Source of the DNA: an uncultured Micrococcus sp.
Lineage (GTDB): Bacteria; Actinomycetota; Actinomycetes; Actinomycetales; Micrococcaceae
Direction of reading: 5' to 3'
Assembly (NCBI GenBank): GCA_946222435.1
Contig: CAMIOJ010000143.1
Coordinates: forward strand, 1 to 6,052
Length of the DNA: 6,052 bases
The position numbers and the translations under genes were made by a program. Below the pieces are notes generated by a model. That model ran no database searches, was not told the origin of the DNA, and saw only the letters and a program-made list of their open reading frames with translations. This document shows positions 5,983 to 6,052 of this stretch, in pieces (position 1 is the stretch's first letter; the number at the start of each line of letters is the position of its first letter).

Positions 5983-5997
5983 AGAAAGAGACTGACA

Positions 5998-6052
5998 GTC
6001 ATACGCATCGGCGACGGTCCCGATGGACGCGGCGATGCCCTCGGCGGCCAGG
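5998..6052 (-). pseudogene. IS3-family transposase OrfB, internal fragment
   Basis: Eighteen codons read leftward into the IS110 boundary: LAAEGIAASIGTVADAYD. This is the segment between the second catalytic aspartate and the catalytic glutamate of IS3 OrfB (usual form SxGSVGDSYDNALAE). Joined to the fragment beginning at 4649 it gives AYD-NALAEAF in frame, showing the two pieces are one interrupted gene. The remainder of orfB and orfA lie to the right of the window. Confidence 0.88.

Larger units (their letters stand above)
4650..5997 (-). mobile_element. IS110-family insertion sequence, complete, about 1.35 kb
   Basis: Boundaries are set by rejoining the interrupted IS3 orfB. On the minus strand the left flank ends GCG TAT GAC at 5998 and the right flank resumes AAT GCC CTC at 4649. 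A single C is shared by both junctions (GAC|TGTCAG and GCGTC|AATG), so the edges are certain to one base. There is no longer target duplication and no terminal inverted repeat, as expected of the IS110 group. Left end to transposase start is 261 nt; transposase stop to right end is only about 16 nt. This layout, with the long non-coding segment upstream, is that of the IS110 rather than the IS1111 subgroup. Confidence 0.9.
4398..6052 (-). mobile_element. IS3-family insertion sequence, interrupted and running off the window
   Basis: The right terminal region starts at 4398 with TGAATCGCCCCGGG on the plus strand, the TG...-type end and GC-rich terminal repeat usual for IS3-family elements, 18 nt beyond the stop of the transposase gene orfB. 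The element continues to the right edge of the window but is split by an IS110-family element at about 4650-5997. Its left end and orfA lie outside, so subgroup, target duplication and total length cannot be read. Confidence 0.85.

Overview
This is a high-GC actinobacterial chromosome segment. GC-rich third codon positions, GTG/ATG starts placed directly after TANNNT promoters, and the set dapF / small rRNA-type methyltransferase / hflX / dinG (a conserved actinobacterial block, usually followed by lexA-nrdR and preceded by miaA) suggest a Micrococcaceae-like organism such as Micrococcus or Kocuria. The genus is an inference.

Region 1 (1-3850) is core chromosome. The 5' end of a dinG-type helicase gene (minus strand, running off the left edge) overlaps the stop of hflX, a ribosome-associated GTPase gene. 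Upstream of hflX is a ~310-nt leader. It begins at a good minus-strand promoter whose predicted transcript starts exactly on the ATG of a six-codon reading frame (MFLMYI), with hairpins at its stop codon. This looks like a leader-peptide regulator of hflX and is one of the two observations most worth pursuing. Divergently, a leaderless GTG-start RsmC-like methyltransferase gene runs right and converges on dapF (diaminopimelate epimerase, minus strand). A four-copy 7-bp tandem repeat between them supplies the dapF stop codon.

Region 2 (3851-6052) is accessory DNA just upstream of dapF, where miaA would be expected. A minus-strand gene resembling the Imm51 immunity family has lost its 5' end at 4397/4398, where the terminal repeat of an IS3-family element begins. 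The IS3 transposase gene (orfB) is itself split by a complete IS110-family element (~4650-5997). The flanks rejoin as a continuous IS3 orfB reading frame (...ADAYD / NALAEAF...), so the insertion is resolved to about one base.

The IS110 element has an intact DEDD transposase and 261 nt of non-coding left end. That segment has the properties of a bridge RNA: an 8-nt sequence identical to the element's right end, a 6-nt sequence complementary to the left-end junction, a 6-bp stem enclosing a large loop, and a perfect TTGACA at the right end that would form a promoter when the ends are joined in a circle. The history read from the nesting is: immunity gene, then IS3 insertion, then IS110 insertion into the IS3 element.
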